A stretch of 44,048 bases of DNA from Staphylococcus coagulans (GTDB lineage: Bacteria > Bacillota > Bacilli > Staphylococcales > Staphylococcaceae), in contig NZ_PPQN01000034.1 of the NCBI RefSeq assembly GCF_002901995.1, positions 1 through 44,048 on the forward strand. Direction: 5' to 3'. The translations under genes were made by a program, and so were the position numbers. Shown here piece by piece: positions 11,317 to 19,374 of the stretch. The notes beneath the pieces are model-generated. The model did no database searches and was not told the origin of the DNA. It worked only from the letters and a program-made list of their open reading frames with translations. The stretch's first letter is position 1. Each line of letters begins with the position of its first letter.

Positions 11317-11380
11317 ACTACAAGCTACAAAATAGTTCGAAGCACATATAGCCGTACTTACAATCCTATTTTAATCTATT

Positions 11381-12388
11381 TTATTTAGCGTGGCTTGCTA
11401 AATGTTCTAAAGTACGAACAAGTTGAGCAGTATATGACATTTCGTTGTCATACCAAGAAGCAACTTTAACTAATTGACGGTCACCAACAGTCATTACACG
11501 AGTTTGAGTTGCATCGAATAATGCACCGTAAGTCATACCTACAACGTCTGAAGAAACGATTTCGTCTTCAGTGTAACCGAATGATTCGTTAGTTGCTGCT
11601 TTCATTACTTTGTTTACTTCTTCAACTGTTACTTCTTTATCTAAAACAACTGTTAATTCTGTTAATGAACCAGTTGCAACTGGAACACGTTGTGCACCAC
11701 CATCTAATTTACCAGCGATTTCTGGAATAACTAAACCGATTGCTTTCGCTGCACCTGTAGAGTTAGGGATGATATTTTCAGCAGCAGCACGTGCACGACG
11801 TTTGTCACCTTTTCTGTGAGGTGCGTCTTGTGTATTTTGGTCACCAGTATATGCGTGAATTGTAGTCATTAAACCTTCAACAATACCGAATTCGTCGTGT
11901 AAAGTTTTTGCAACAGGTGCTAATGAGTTTGTTGTACATGATGCACCTGAAACAACTGTTTCAGAACCGTCTAATGTTTCGTGGTTAACGTTATATACGA
12001 TTGTTTTAAGATCACCTTTAGCTGGTGCTGAGATTAATACTTTTTTAGCGCCTGCTTGAATGTGTGCTTCAGCTTTTTCTTTATCTGTGAAGAAACCAGT
12101 ACATTCTAATACTACGTCTACACCAAGGTCACCCCAAGGTAATTTAGCAGGTTCTGGTTCAGAGAATGATTTCACTTCTTTACCATTCACACGGAAACCA
12201 CCATCAATTACTTCTACTTCTTCAGTAAAACGACCTTGCATTGTGTCATATTTCAATAAATGTGCAAGCATATCGTCGTCTGTTAAATCGTTTACAGCTA
12301 CTACCTCAATGTTTTCTACATCTTGAATTCTTCTAAATGCTAAACGACCTATTCTACCAAATCCGTTAATTGCTACTTTTACTGCCAT
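11381..12388 (-). CDS. gapA: Glyceraldehyde-3-phosphate dehydrogenase (glycolytic, NAD-dependent)
   Basis: It oxidises glyceraldehyde 3-phosphate to 1,3-bisphosphoglycerate with NAD+. The 335 residues show the Rossmann motif [15 protein letters not shown], an NAD-selective Asp in VVAVNDLTD, the catalytic Cys151 in the signature [12 protein letters not shown], and His178 in [18 protein letters not shown] is near the end. The start ATG has an AAAGGAGG site. It lies behind its regulator gapR, the arrangement of the glycolytic GapA (GapA1/GapB-type split known in Staphylococcus and Bacillus), so I assign the glycolytic paralogue rather than the gluconeogenic one. Confidence 0.97.
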   Translation of the reverse strand: MAVKVAINGFGRIGRLAFRRIQDVENIEVVAVNDLTDDDMLAHLLKYDTMQGRFTEEVEVIDGGFRVNGKEVKSFSEPEPAKLPWGDLGVDVVLECTGFFTDKEKAEAHIQAGAKKVLISAPAKGDLKTIVYNVNHETLDGSETVVSGASCTTNSLAPVAKTLHDEFGIVEGLMTTIHAYTGDQNTQDAPHRKGDKRRARAAAENIIPNSTGAAKAIGLVIPEIAGKLDGGAQRVPVATGSLTELTVVLDKEVTVEEVNKVMKAATNESFGYTEDEIVSSDVVGMTYGALFDATQTRVMTVGDRQLVKVASWYDNEMSYTAQLVRTLEHLASHAK

Positions 12389-12415
12389 GTTAATGGCCTC
12401 CTTTAAATGATATTT

Positions 12416-12458
12416 AAAAAGTGGATCAATTCAAAATTAAATAAATCACGCACTTTTT
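12416..12458 (-). other. Stem-loop in the gapR-gapA intergenic region
   Basis: The arms AAAAAGTG and CACTTTTT (8 bp, 27-base loop) lie a few bases upstream of the gapA ribosome binding site on the minus strand. In B. subtilis the cggR-gapA message is cut between the genes so that the gapA part is more stable. This hairpin could play a similar 5'-protective role, which is an inference only. Confidence 0.35.
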
Positions 12459-12465
12459 ATTATTG

Positions 12466-13488
12466 CTAAATTGTTTCACTCGTAATAACTTTAGCCGCAG
12501 CTTCATCCGTGATTAAAACGGTATTAGGAGAAGCGATTTTAAGGTATGCCTTAATTGCAAGGCCTTTCGATGCGCCACCCGCTACAGCAAAAATGTGTGC
12601 TTTTGATTGGGCTTCTTCTAACTGAATCCCAATCGTTTTAACCTTGTGAATGATGTTACCTTGTTGATCAAAATAATATCCTAACGATTCACCGACAGCA
12701 TGATGATGTTGAAGCTTTTCGATGACTTCTAATGGCGATTGTCTTCGTCTCGCCATTTTCAGCGCATCACCGATACCGTGAATAGTGAATTGAGATTCTC
12801 TAATTTTATCCAATGTCTGGATAACAGAAGGCTCTTGCATCAAATTTTGATAAGTCAACTCACTCACTTGCTCAGGGACGTATAGTGTTGTGTAGTCGCC
12901 CCCAGTTCTCTGTGCCATTCTAGAACAAATTGTGTTGGCTTGAAAAACAACATTCTGACCTAAGCCACCGCGTGCTGGAACGAACAAAACATGAAAGGGA
13001 AGTTTAGACATCGCATCACTAACTGATGCCATTGTTGAACCACCCGTCACTGAAACAATTGCACGATCGTACAATTGTTTTTCAAGCAGTTGCCCAGCAA
13101 TTCGACCAAGTTCTACTTTTACAGCAGAATCTGTATCGCTGTTCCCCGGAATGACATGAACTTCATTGATATCGAATTGACCCTTAATCGTTTGAGCAAG
13201 GCGATGATAATCAGAATAATGATTGAAATAAGCATTCAACTGTGTGACTACATCCTTACCTTCTACCGTTAACGTCATACCTGTTGGCTTGACAGAAATT
13301 AACTCTTGATGTTTAAGCAAGTCTGTTTCTGAACGTAAGACACGTTCTGTCAAATTCAACATCTCACTCAAAGTTCGTCGTCCTACAGGTTGATATTTCT
13401 GAATCGTTGCTAAAATAGAGAACCTTCGATACATTTTGTCTATCAAGTCAGGCACAATTTTTTGTTGCACTTGAATCATACGTTCCAA
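12466..13488 (-). CDS. gapR: Central glycolytic genes regulator (SorC/DeoR-type repressor)
   Basis: This is the CggR orthologue, which represses the glycolytic operon and is released by fructose-1,6-bisphosphate. An N-terminal winged helix (about 20-80, with QPVGRRTLSEMLNLTERVLR) precedes a SIS-like sugar-phosphate-binding domain. That domain shows SVTGGSTMASV, VPARGGLGQNV and the C-terminal FAVAGGASKGLAIKA. I prefer a TTG start at 13488 (MERMIQVQQKIVPDLI), 340 residues. It is 8 bases from an AAGGGGG site and aligns at its first residue with the S. aureus GapR start as I recall it. A longer frame starts at another TTG at 13512. Operator and promoter lie directly upstream, implying autoregulation. 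Confidence 0.94.
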   Translation of the reverse strand: MERMIQVQQKIVPDLIDKMYRRFSILATIQKYQPVGRRTLSEMLNLTERVLRSETDLLKHQELISVKPTGMTLTVEGKDVVTQLNAYFNHYSDYHRLAQTIKGQFDINEVHVIPGNSDTDSAVKVELGRIAGQLLEKQLYDRAIVSVTGGSTMASVSDAMSKLPFHVLFVPARGGLGQNVVFQANTICSRMAQRTGGDYTTLYVPEQVSELTYQNLMQEPSVIQTLDKIRESQFTIHGIGDALKMARRRQSPLEVIEKLQHHHAVGESLGYYFDQQGNIIHKVKTIGIQLEEAQSKAHIFAVAGGASKGLAIKAYLKIASPNTVLITDEAAAKVITSETI

Positions 13489-13520
13489 GGTGAATGCCCC
13501 CTTAATAGTCAATTAGATGG

Positions 13521-13556
13521 TCAACTTTGAGCCACGCTTTGACATTTATAGTCCCA
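13521..13556 (-). promoter_or_regulatory. CggR/GapR operator
   Basis: On the minus strand TGGGAC-N6-TGTC (13556-13541), 4 bases, then a second weaker copy CGTGGC-N6-TTGA. The known B. subtilis operator is two direct copies of CGGGAC-N6-TGTC with a 4-base gap. The first half matches well and the second only partly, and the spacing is exact. It lies downstream of the promoter, as in Bacillus. Confidence 0.7.
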
Positions 13557-13594
13557 AGCACTGTAAAAAAATATATCTTGTTGTTTACAAATCC

Positions 13595-13623
13595 ATCATA
13601 CTACTGAACTATATAAAATGCAA
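13595..13623 (-). promoter_or_regulatory. gapR-operon promoter
   Basis: On the minus strand TTGCAT (13623-13618), 17 bases and TATGAT (13600-13595) form a SigA-type promoter. The predicted start is near 13588, about 30 bases before the GapR operator. Confidence 0.7.
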
Positions 13624-13742
13624 GTCATAAACCATCCCAATTTCATAAAACGTTGGACAAAAAACGACCAATAACAATTTCCTATGACTTTCATTCCATT
13701 TATAACACATTTCACCATTCTTAAACATCCTTATCAATTTTA

Positions 13743-13771
13743 TTGCAACACGATAAGTTATTTCATATATT
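13743..13771 (+). promoter_or_regulatory. Promoter of the small membrane protein gene at 13791
   Basis: TTGCAA (13743-13748), a 17-base spacer and TATATT (13766-13771) lie just upstream of the AGAGGTG ribosome binding site of the plus-strand gene. Confidence 0.6.
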
Positions 13772-13790
13772 TACATAAAGAGGTGATACT

Positions 13791-14012
13791 ATGACAAGAG
13801 ATTCCGAACAGCCTGAGGTCATCGATCCTTCAGATCCTCGCTATCGTCGCCCCGAAGATATACAATACGGTTCAAACAAAAATAGATATGAAGGTGGGAA
13901 TTATACCTATACGCGTTACTATGGGTGTACACCTGTAGGTTGCTTACCAGGTTGCTTATTTTCCATTTTTTTATCAATACTTTTAACATTATTACTCAAT
14001 TTCCTTTTTTAA
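13791..14012 (+). CDS. Small cysteine-containing membrane-anchored protein, unknown function
   Basis: A 73-residue protein on the plus strand. The first 45 residues are polar and charged, with a proline-rich opening (EQPEVIDPSDPRYRRPEDIQ) and several tyrosines (NYTYTRYYG). A short motif with three cysteines follows, GCTPVGCLPGC. The last 18 residues are strongly hydrophobic (FSIFLSILLTLLLNFLF) and form a single C-terminal membrane segment. The ATG has an AGAGGTG site and a plausible promoter. A similar small gene next to gapR seems to exist in other staphylococci, but I cannot name its function. The cysteines near the membrane could bind metal or be lipid-modified, which is speculative. Confidence 0.75.
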   Translation: MTRDSEQPEVIDPSDPRYRRPEDIQYGSNKNRYEGGNYTYTRYYGCTPVGCLPGCLFSIFLSILLTLLLNFLF

Positions 14013-14037
14013 TATGAAAAAGAAGAAATGAGACGAA

Positions 14038-14190
14038 CTACGCTTTTGGTACTTCTAACCAATATCCATATAAAGCGAATAGAAATGATAAAGTTGCAAA
14101 AAAAGCATAGCCACACGCTTTGTGCGTTAAGTTGACTATGCTTTTCTTTATTTTATTCATACAATAACTGCACAACACGATACGGTACAA
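14038..14190 (-). CDS. Doubtful small ORF with a hydrophobic C-terminal part
   Basis: A 50-codon frame from a TTG at 14190, with GAAGGACGG about 9 bases upstream, ends ..FFATLSFLFALYGYWLEVPKA. The tail looks like a membrane helix. However, the strong bidirectional terminator at 14095-14152 lies inside it, so a full transcript would be rare. It could be a real small membrane protein or a chance frame. I favour chance slightly. Confidence 0.25.
   Translation of the reverse strand: MYRIVLCSYCMNKIKKSIVNLTHKACGYAFFATLSFLFALYGYWLEVPKA
14095..14152. terminator. Bidirectional terminator between convergent genes
   Basis: Arms AAAGCATAG and CTATGCTTT enclose a smaller inner stem. A T-run follows on both strands (seven T on minus, CTTTATTTTATT on plus). 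It serves the plus-strand gene ending at 14012 and the minus-strand gene ending at 14244. Confidence 0.8.
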
Positions 14191-14243
14191 AATCTTCCGT
14201 CCTTCGTTTACTCTAGGCATCAATGTATATTGATTAAGCCATT

Positions 14244-14921
14244 TTAATGTTGATTACTTTTATCTTCTGACGGTTTTTGATTTTGGCTTTGGTTCTGATT
14301 TTGTTGAGGTTGTTGTTGAGAATGACCATTAGGTTGCTGTGTTGAAGGTTCCTTTTTAGGTTCCTGAGCTGAAGATGGCGGCGTTTTTGGCTCGTTTGAA
14401 GATGGTTCATTTGTCTTCGGGCCCGACGATTTTGGTTCTGAAGTATCTGGTTTTTCACTCGTCTTCGGTTCTTTTTTAGGCTCCTCGGTCTTCGGCTCTT
14501 CTTTCTTTGGTTTTTCCGTTTTCGGCTCAGTTGATTTAGGTTTTTGCTGCTGATTACGTTGGTTTTGTAACTGTGCTTGACGTTCCGCTTCAATGGATTG
14601 TTGACGCGCTGCTTCTAAAGATCTTTCTTGCTCAGCTTGTTCTTTTTCAATACTTTTTTCTTTTTCTCTCTTTTCTTGTGCTTTTTTTTCTTTTTCTTTT
14701 TTAATTTCAGCATCTCGCTTTTCTTTTTGTTCCTCAATAGACTTCTCTTTTAATCGCTCACTACTTCGGTGTGATTGATCGACGAATGAGAAGATTGCAA
14801 ACACTAATCCAGCTAGCAATAACAATACAACAATAATACTGATAATCGCTAAACCTCGTTTTTTCTTTTCCCCTTTTTCAGCATATTTTGGTCCTTGTCC
14901 ACTTCTTTTTGGTGCTGACAT
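14244..14921 (-). CDS. Membrane-anchored low-complexity protein, unknown function
   Basis: A 225-residue protein with a short basic N-terminus, one membrane helix (about 23-47, IISIIVVLLLLAGLVFAIF) and a long soluble part. Residues about 52-115 are almost only Lys, Glu, Arg, Gln and Ser and would form a charged coiled coil. Residues about 125-195 carry degenerate repeats of the type EPKTEKPKK / EEPKTEEPKK / SEPKSSGPKTNEP. The tail is rich in Gln and Asn. The topology suggests that the long part lies outside the membrane, perhaps spanning the cell wall. No enzyme or binding motif is visible and no LPXTG anchor is present. I do not recognise the family. The repeats are likely to vary between strains. 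Confidence 0.7.
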   Translation of the reverse strand: MSAPKRSGQGPKYAEKGEKKKRGLAIISIIVVLLLLAGLVFAIFSFVDQSHRSSERLKEKSIEEQKEKRDAEIKKEKEKKAQEKREKEKSIEKEQAEQERSLEAARQQSIEAERQAQLQNQRNQQQKPKSTEPKTEKPKKEEPKTEEPKKEPKTSEKPDTSEPKSSGPKTNEPSSNEPKTPPSSAQEPKKEPSTQQPNGHSQQQPQQNQNQSQNQKPSEDKSNQH

Positions 14922-15350
14922 GTTTTTCCCTCTCTTTATTAAGATATCAATCTATTTAGTTTAAGCTATATTTATTTTTAAACTTACGTCTTGTCTGTAT
15001 TGTGATATTACAATTATACAATATTAGAAAGTTAACGACTATGTGACTTTTAAATTAATAACATTCAATATAAATCATATCACTCAAAACGACAAGGCAC
15101 CAATTATCGAAATCACCAATATCAAAACCATAATCCATATCACTCATCTTTTATGAAACAGTACTACCCAAAACTATGATTTATTACTATTGAAACGAAT
15201 TAAAGCATATTAAGTCCAAATTGTTATTGAATCTAAAAACCTTTCATGCGCAATCTGCTGATACCATTCAAGTTGAAGTTTAAAAATAATCATAATGAGG
15301 AAATGACTAACTATTACACCATTAATCATCTGAACATAAACGAAGATAAT
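14922..15350. other. Intergenic region without a recognised gene
   Basis: AT-rich, with a TATAAT (minus strand, 15018-15013) that may be the -10 of the low-complexity membrane protein gene. I see no convincing coding frame. A plus-strand frame at 15246-15515 lacks a good ribosome binding site and crosses the sRNA locus. Confidence 0.4.
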
Positions 15351-15472
15351 AAAAAGAGGTCTGAATGCTGCATCATTCAGGCCTCAACTAAAGGGAGTCA
15401 AAAATTACCTTCGTCGTATATATTATGGGGTATACTGAATTTAATTAAGAGATGTATTAATTATCGAAGGTA
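15351..15472 (-). ncRNA. rsaH: RsaH-like small regulatory RNA (candidate)
   Basis: On the minus strand a TATAAT at 15483-15478 would start an RNA near 15472. Its first bases, TACCTTCG, can pair with CGAAGGTA at 15413-15406 (8 bp). A strong terminator hairpin follows: GAGGCCTGAATG against CATTCAGACCTC, then five T (15385-15351). Two C-rich single-stranded stretches are visible, ATACCCCAT in the large loop and ACTCCCTTT between the stems. UCCC/CCCC motifs of this kind are the target-binding sites of the staphylococcal Rsa sRNAs. In S. aureus I recall RsaH between the clpP-side epimerase gene and the gene next to gapR, the same place. The naming rests on position and architecture, not on an alignment. 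Confidence 0.6.
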
Positions 15473-15585
15473 TTTCTATTATAACGCACTTTGTGAATTA
15501 ATAAACACACTTTAATGCATTTAAAGTGAAAAGTTAATGTCTGTTCTATGACAATAATATGAACGAATCAAAAGGAGTGGTTTAA

Positions 15586-16488
15586 GTGACGAATTATTTA
15601 ATAACTGGCGGCACAGGTATGGTTGGGACAGCGCTAGTTGAAGACATTTCACAACGACCTGATTCAATGATTTATATTCTGACACGTAGCGATCGAAGTT
15701 CAAAATCTTCACATATTCAATATATTAATTGGAGTCAAACGGGTTGGGAACAAAAAGTCCCCGACATTGATATCGTTATTAATTTAGCAGGCGCGACGTT
15801 AAATAAAAGATGGACAAAGTCGCATCAACAACTTATGATGACAAGTCGAATACAGTCCACGCGCGCATTATATGACTTATTTAAAACACGCAAGCAAAAG
15901 CCGAGTGTGCTTTTCAACGCAAGTGCGATGGGATATTATCCACCTTCTCATACTGCGACATATACGGAAGACTTTCGTACGACACCACATGATCTTTTAT
16001 CCGAAATCGTTTATCAATGGGAAAAGCAGGCTTCACTATTTGAATCAGTAGGTACTCGTGTGATCTTAGGTCGATTTGGCCTCATCCTCTCTCAAAAGGG
16101 TGGCGCTCTACCTATGATAGAAAAAACGTATCGCTTCTTTGTAGGAGGACGTATCGGTAGTGGTCATCAATGGTATTCATGGATTCATCTTGAAGATTTA
16201 AAACGCGCAATTCTATTCTTGATTGATCATAAGACGGCTTCTGGAGTATACAATCTTGCTGCACCTGGGCCAGAAACACAACAACAGTTTGGGAAAATAC
16301 TTGGAAAAACGTTGCATCGCCCCCACTACACATGGGCGCCAGCTACGCTTATGCGATTAGTTCTAGGGAAAATGTCAACATTGGTACTTGATACACAATT
16401 TATCGTCCCTCAAAAACTCAATCATCTCCACTTTACATTTAATTATCCAACGCTTTCACTTGCACTTAAAGATATCTATAACCATTAA
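15586..16488 (+). CDS. NAD(P)-binding epimerase of the TIGR01777 (YfcH/SulA-like) family
   Basis: A 300-residue protein of the extended short-chain dehydrogenase fold. The N-terminal YLITGGTGMVGTALVEDI binds NAD(P), and VINLAGATLNKRWT is the typical second motif. NASAMGYYPPS carries the active-site Tyr region, and the C-terminal part is the DUF1731 domain. Members are often called cell division inhibitor or nucleoside-diphosphate sugar epimerase without proof; the substrate is unknown. It starts with GTG at 15586, 8 bases after AAAGGAG. It is one of few plus-strand genes here, placed between the sRNA and a terminator at 16554. Confidence 0.88.
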   Translation: MTNYLITGGTGMVGTALVEDISQRPDSMIYILTRSDRSSKSSHIQYINWSQTGWEQKVPDIDIVINLAGATLNKRWTKSHQQLMMTSRIQSTRALYDLFKTRKQKPSVLFNASAMGYYPPSHTATYTEDFRTTPHDLLSEIVYQWEKQASLFESVGTRVILGRFGLILSQKGGALPMIEKTYRFFVGGRIGSGHQWYSWIHLEDLKRAILFLIDHKTASGVYNLAAPGPETQQQFGKILGKTLHRPHYTWAPATLMRLVLGKMSTLVLDTQFIVPQKLNHLHFTFNYPTLSLALKDIYNH

Positions 16489-16553
16489 GTGAACTGACCA
16501 GTGTTGAATGCTAAAAGTGCTTCAATGATATCATTTCGAGATATATGATAAAC

Positions 16554-16598
16554 CAGAATTGACAAGTTGAAACACCATACATGTCAATTCTGATTTTT
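16554..16598 (+). terminator. Terminator of the epimerase gene
   Basis: Arms CAGAATTGACA and TGTCAATTCTG with an 18-base loop, followed by ATTTTT on the plus strand. Confidence 0.7.
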
Positions 16599-16637
16599 AA
16601 TGATATCGCCAATTAAATCATGCCACATAAAGATACC

Positions 16638-17126
16638 TTATTTTAACTGTATCTGATAAAATGCAAGATCAAGCCACTGATCAAATTTATATCCAACTTT
16701 CTCTAATGTTCCCATATGTCGAAATCCAAATTTTTCATGTAACAGTTTACTTTGTATGTTTTGGTCATCAATACCTGCCACCATCGTTTGAACCTGTTTT
16801 TCGCGGGCATCTTGAATTATGTTCTCTAATAATTGAGAAGCAATGCCTTCTCTTCTCGCATTAGGACTGACATATAAAGAATGTTCAATCGTAAATTGGT
16901 AAGCGGGCCAATTTCTAAATTGACCATATGTAGCAAATCCCAACACCTCCCCATTCCGTTCGTATACAAAGACAGGTTGTTGTAATTGTTGCTTCGTTTG
17001 AAACCAATTTTCACGTTCTTCTAATGTTACTGTTTCATAAGTATAGACAGCGGTCGTATGCTTAATCGCATGATTATATATTTCTTGAATTTGAGTCAGA
17101 TCATTCACTTGTGCCTGTCTTATCAC
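16638..17126 (-). CDS. GNAT family N-acetyltransferase, phosphinothricin/methionine-sulfoximine type
   Basis: A 162-residue GNAT enzyme. The start IRQAQVNDLTQIQEIYNHAI is typical of the Pat/MddA/YwnH subgroup. FATYGQFRNWPAYQFTIEHSLYV forms the central strands, and the acetyl-CoA loop reads SPNARREGIASQLL (Q/R-x-x-G-x-A). The end has the KLLHEKFGFRHMGTLEKVGYKFDQWLD pattern common to this group. It probably acetylates a small amine such as a glutamate analogue; the substrate is not known. It starts with GTG at 17126 after an AAGGGGG site. It stands alone between the epimerase and clpP terminators. Confidence 0.85.
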   Translation of the reverse strand: MIRQAQVNDLTQIQEIYNHAIKHTTAVYTYETVTLEERENWFQTKQQLQQPVFVYERNGEVLGFATYGQFRNWPAYQFTIEHSLYVSPNARREGIASQLLENIIQDAREKQVQTMVAGIDDQNIQSKLLHEKFGFRHMGTLEKVGYKFDQWLDLAFYQIQLK

Positions 17127-17176
17127 GTCTGTTACCCCCTTCCCCTCATTTAAATAAAATCCGTTTGTTTTATCAT

Positions 17177-17232
17177 AAAAAAAGAGTGGAGCATAAATCT
17201 AAAATACGCTTTCAGATTTCATTGCTCCACTC
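17177..17232 (-). terminator. clpP terminator
   Basis: Arms GAGTGGAGCA and TGCTCCACTC (10 bp, loop about 29 bases) are followed by TTTTTTT on the minus strand. It belongs to a family of GAGTGG-type terminators also seen at 21505 and 42392. Confidence 0.8.
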
Positions 17233-17288
17233 ATTACATAGTAAGATGAGATAGGTTCATCATCTTATAAATGACAGAAACTTCTCTT

Positions 17289-17870
17289 CTATTCTGGTTG
17301 CATTACTTCATCAATTAAGCCATAAGCTTTAGCTTCTTCAGCAGTTAAGAAGTTGTCACGATCTGTGTCTTTCTCGATTTTTTCAATATCTTGACCTGTA
17401 CGTTCAGCTAAGATCTTATTTAATTTTGCACGTGTTTTTAAAATATGGTTAGCAGCAATTTCGATTTCAGTTGCTTGACCTTGAGCACCACCAAGTGGTT
17501 GGTGAATCATCACTTCAGCATTAGGTAATGCATAACGTTTACCTTTAGCTCCTGCTGCAAGTAGGAATGAACCCATTGAAGCAGCCATACCAATACAAAT
17601 TGTTTGTACATCTGGTTTAATGTGTTGGATTGTGTCATAAATCGCAAATCCAGCTGTTACACTACCACCAGGAGAGTTGATATAGAGGTAAATATCTTTT
17701 TCTGCATCTTGTGCTTGTAAAAATAAAAGCTGTGATACGATTGAGTTTGCTACATTATCGTCAATAGCAGACCCTAACATAATAATACGGTCTTTTAATA
17801 AACGTGAATAAATGTCATATGCACGTTCCCCGCGATTTGTCGTTTCAATTACTGTAGGAATTAAATTCAT
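17289..17870 (-). CDS. clpP: ATP-dependent Clp protease proteolytic subunit ClpP
   Basis: ClpP forms the 14-subunit barrel that degrades proteins delivered by ClpX or ClpC, including tmRNA-tagged proteins. The 193 residues contain the catalytic triad Ser98 ([11 protein letters not shown]), His123 ([14 protein letters not shown]) and Asp172 (DTDRDNF). The N-terminal loop starts [19 protein letters not shown], as in other staphylococci. It is monocistronic, with its own promoter overlapped by a CtsR box and with its own terminator. The start has a GGAGGAAA site. Confidence 0.98.
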   Translation of the reverse strand: MNLIPTVIETTNRGERAYDIYSRLLKDRIIMLGSAIDDNVANSIVSQLLFLQAQDAEKDIYLYINSPGGSVTAGFAIYDTIQHIKPDVQTICIGMAASMGSFLLAAGAKGKRYALPNAEVMIHQPLGGAQGQATEIEIAANHILKTRAKLNKILAERTGQDIEKIEKDTDRDNFLTAEEAKAYGLIDEVMQPE

Positions 17871-17905
17871 AGATTATTTCCTCCTAATTTCTTTGATTTG
17901 ATTTT

Positions 17906-17934
17906 ATTCTAACCTAAAAGTCAAACATGGTCAA
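17906..17934 (-). promoter_or_regulatory. clpP promoter
   Basis: On the minus strand TTGACC (17934-17929), 17 bases, TAGAAT (17911-17906), 36 bases before the start codon. The -35 overlaps the CtsR box. Confidence 0.75.
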
Positions 17935-17935
17935 A
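17919..17935 (+). promoter_or_regulatory. CtsR operator
   Basis: The sequence AGTCAAACATGGTCAAA is two heptamers, AGTCAAA and GGTCAAA, with a 3-base gap. It agrees with the established CtsR consensus (A/GGTCAAA-N3-A/GGTCAAA). It covers the clpP -35 box, so CtsR should repress clpP until heat or protein stress. Confidence 0.9.
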
Positions 17936-18018
17936 AATTACGCTTTTAACTTTCACTATTTTAGGAGTTGACCCCTACAATGCATGAAGGTAAAATGATG
18001 AGTGTACGTTTCAATTTA

Positions 18019-18090
18019 CCCCTCGTAGTGTAATGGATAACACTTAAGATTCCGGTTCTTACAATAGAGGTTCGATTCCTCTCGAGGGGG
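18019..18090 (+). tRNA. tRNA-Arg (anticodon CCG)
   Basis: A 72-nt cloverleaf: acceptor CCCCTCG with CGAGGGG, D-stem GTGT/ACAC, anticodon stem TAAGA/TCTTA around loop TTCCGGT, and T-stem AGAGG/CCTCT around TTCGATT. The anticodon CCG reads the arginine codon CGG. CCA is not encoded. It stands alone on the plus strand between clpP and whiA and has its own terminator. Confidence 0.95.
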
Positions 18091-18110
18091 CTATCTTACT
18101 TTTTAAAATC

Positions 18111-18139
18111 AAGAATCCCATAACGACGGGGTTCTTTTT
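18111..18139 (+). terminator. tRNA-Arg terminator
   Basis: AAGAATCCC pairs with GGGGTTCTT across a short loop and runs into TTTTT on the plus strand. Confidence 0.75.
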
Positions 18140-18225
18140 GCTATACACGTTAACTATATCCCATATCATATTGAACTTCAGGTATTTAAAACGATGTCAT
18201 ATCTTACGAATTTTTCTCATAAAAA

Positions 18226-18275
18226 GAAAGCGATCAGATTATTTTTTAGTAAAAAACTCTGAGCGCTATTTTAAG
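18226..18275 (-). terminator. Possible terminator of the rapZ-yvcK-whiA operon
   Basis: AGCGCTCAGA and TCTGATCGCT (one mismatch) with a long T/A-rich loop, then TTCTTTTT on the minus strand, about 110 bases past the whiA stop. Confidence 0.5.
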
Positions 18276-18383
18276 AATGGATGTCTAAGCCGATATAGCG
18301 CATACTTTACAAAATGCACTATCAAATAGCATTGAAATATGATATAAAAAACAGGCTGTCCTCACCGGCTAAACACCTACTTT

Positions 18384-19328
18384 TTACACTTCAAATCGTT
18401 CTCCGCTTCTGATTTTATCCGCCATTTCGTTTAATTTTCTTAAACGATGATTGATGCCTGATTTCGAAATAGTTCCAGTACTTACCATTTCACCTAATTC
18501 TTTCAATGAAACATCTTGATGTTCAATTCTTAATTTTGCCACTTCTCTCAGTCGATCAGGCAAATTATCTATCCCGATTTCTTCATCTATCAGTTGAATA
18601 CTTTCAACCTGCTTCATCGCCGCACTGACCGTTTTATTTAAATTCGCTGTCTCACAATTCACCAGTCGATTTACAGAGTTACGCATGTCTCTGACTATTC
18701 TTACGTCTTCAAATTTAAGCAATGCTTGATAACCACCGATTAAACTTAAAAATTCTGCTATACGTTCCGCTTCTTTAAGATACGTGATCCAACCTTTTTT
18801 ACGCTCCAAACTTTTCGCATTGAGCTCGTAAGTATTCATCAATTGCGTGAGCCCTTCAGAGTGACCCTCATATAGAGAAAATATTTCTAGATGGTATGAT
18901 GAAGTTTCTGGGTTATTTACTGAACCTCCTGCGAGAAATGCACCACGTAAATAACTTCTTCTCATTTCATTATCTTTAACCATAGTTGCATCGATATCAT
19001 GGCTAAACATTCCATTTTTAAGTATTCCTAACTCGTCTAAAATCTCTTTTGCTTTCATTTTTATTCGGCATATATAAATGTTATTTTTCTTTAATTTCAT
19101 CTTTTTACGTACTAATATTTCGACTTCAACCTGAAAAACAAGTTTTATTAGTGTATAGATACGTCTTGCAGTTGTGGCATTTTCAGTTTGAATATTAATG
19201 ACAAACTGTTGATGTGATAGGCTTAAGGCCCCGTTCATACGAATTAAAGCACTGAGCTCTGCCTTAGCGTTATCTTTATCAACTTCAATCCTTGTCAGCT
19301 CATTTTTCATTTCTGATGCAAAGCTCAT
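18384..19328 (-). CDS. whiA: Sporulation-type transcription regulator WhiA
   Basis: WhiA is a DNA-binding protein of Gram-positive bacteria whose role outside sporulating actinomycetes is linked to cell division. The 314 residues start [19 protein letters not shown]. The protein has the degenerate LAGLIDADG homing endonuclease-like domain ([23 protein letters not shown]) followed by a helix-turn-helix. The C-terminal segment reads [26 protein letters not shown]. An AAAGGAA site lies upstream. It is third in rapZ-yvcK-whiA, a gene order kept across Firmicutes. Confidence 0.95.
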   Translation of the reverse strand: MSFASEMKNELTRIEVDKDNAKAELSALIRMNGALSLSHQQFVINIQTENATTARRIYTLIKLVFQVEVEILVRKKMKLKKNNIYICRIKMKAKEILDELGILKNGMFSHDIDATMVKDNEMRRSYLRGAFLAGGSVNNPETSSYHLEIFSLYEGHSEGLTQLMNTYELNAKSLERKKGWITYLKEAERIAEFLSLIGGYQALLKFEDVRIVRDMRNSVNRLVNCETANLNKTVSAAMKQVESIQLIDEEIGIDNLPDRLREVAKLRIEHQDVSLKELGEMVSTGTISKSGINHRLRKLNEMADKIRSGERFEV

Positions 19329-19374
19329 AATGAATCGTTTCCTTTCTATTTATCAAGAATCAATATGGTTAAAG

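Noticed and set aside
15246..15515. Plus-strand frame of 89 codons
   Set aside because: No good ribosome binding site, composition unlike protein, and it crosses the sRNA terminator and promoter.
18138..18329. Plus-strand frame of 63 codons behind tRNA-Arg
   Set aside because: It starts in the tRNA terminator, has no ribosome binding site, and contains the proposed whiA terminator.
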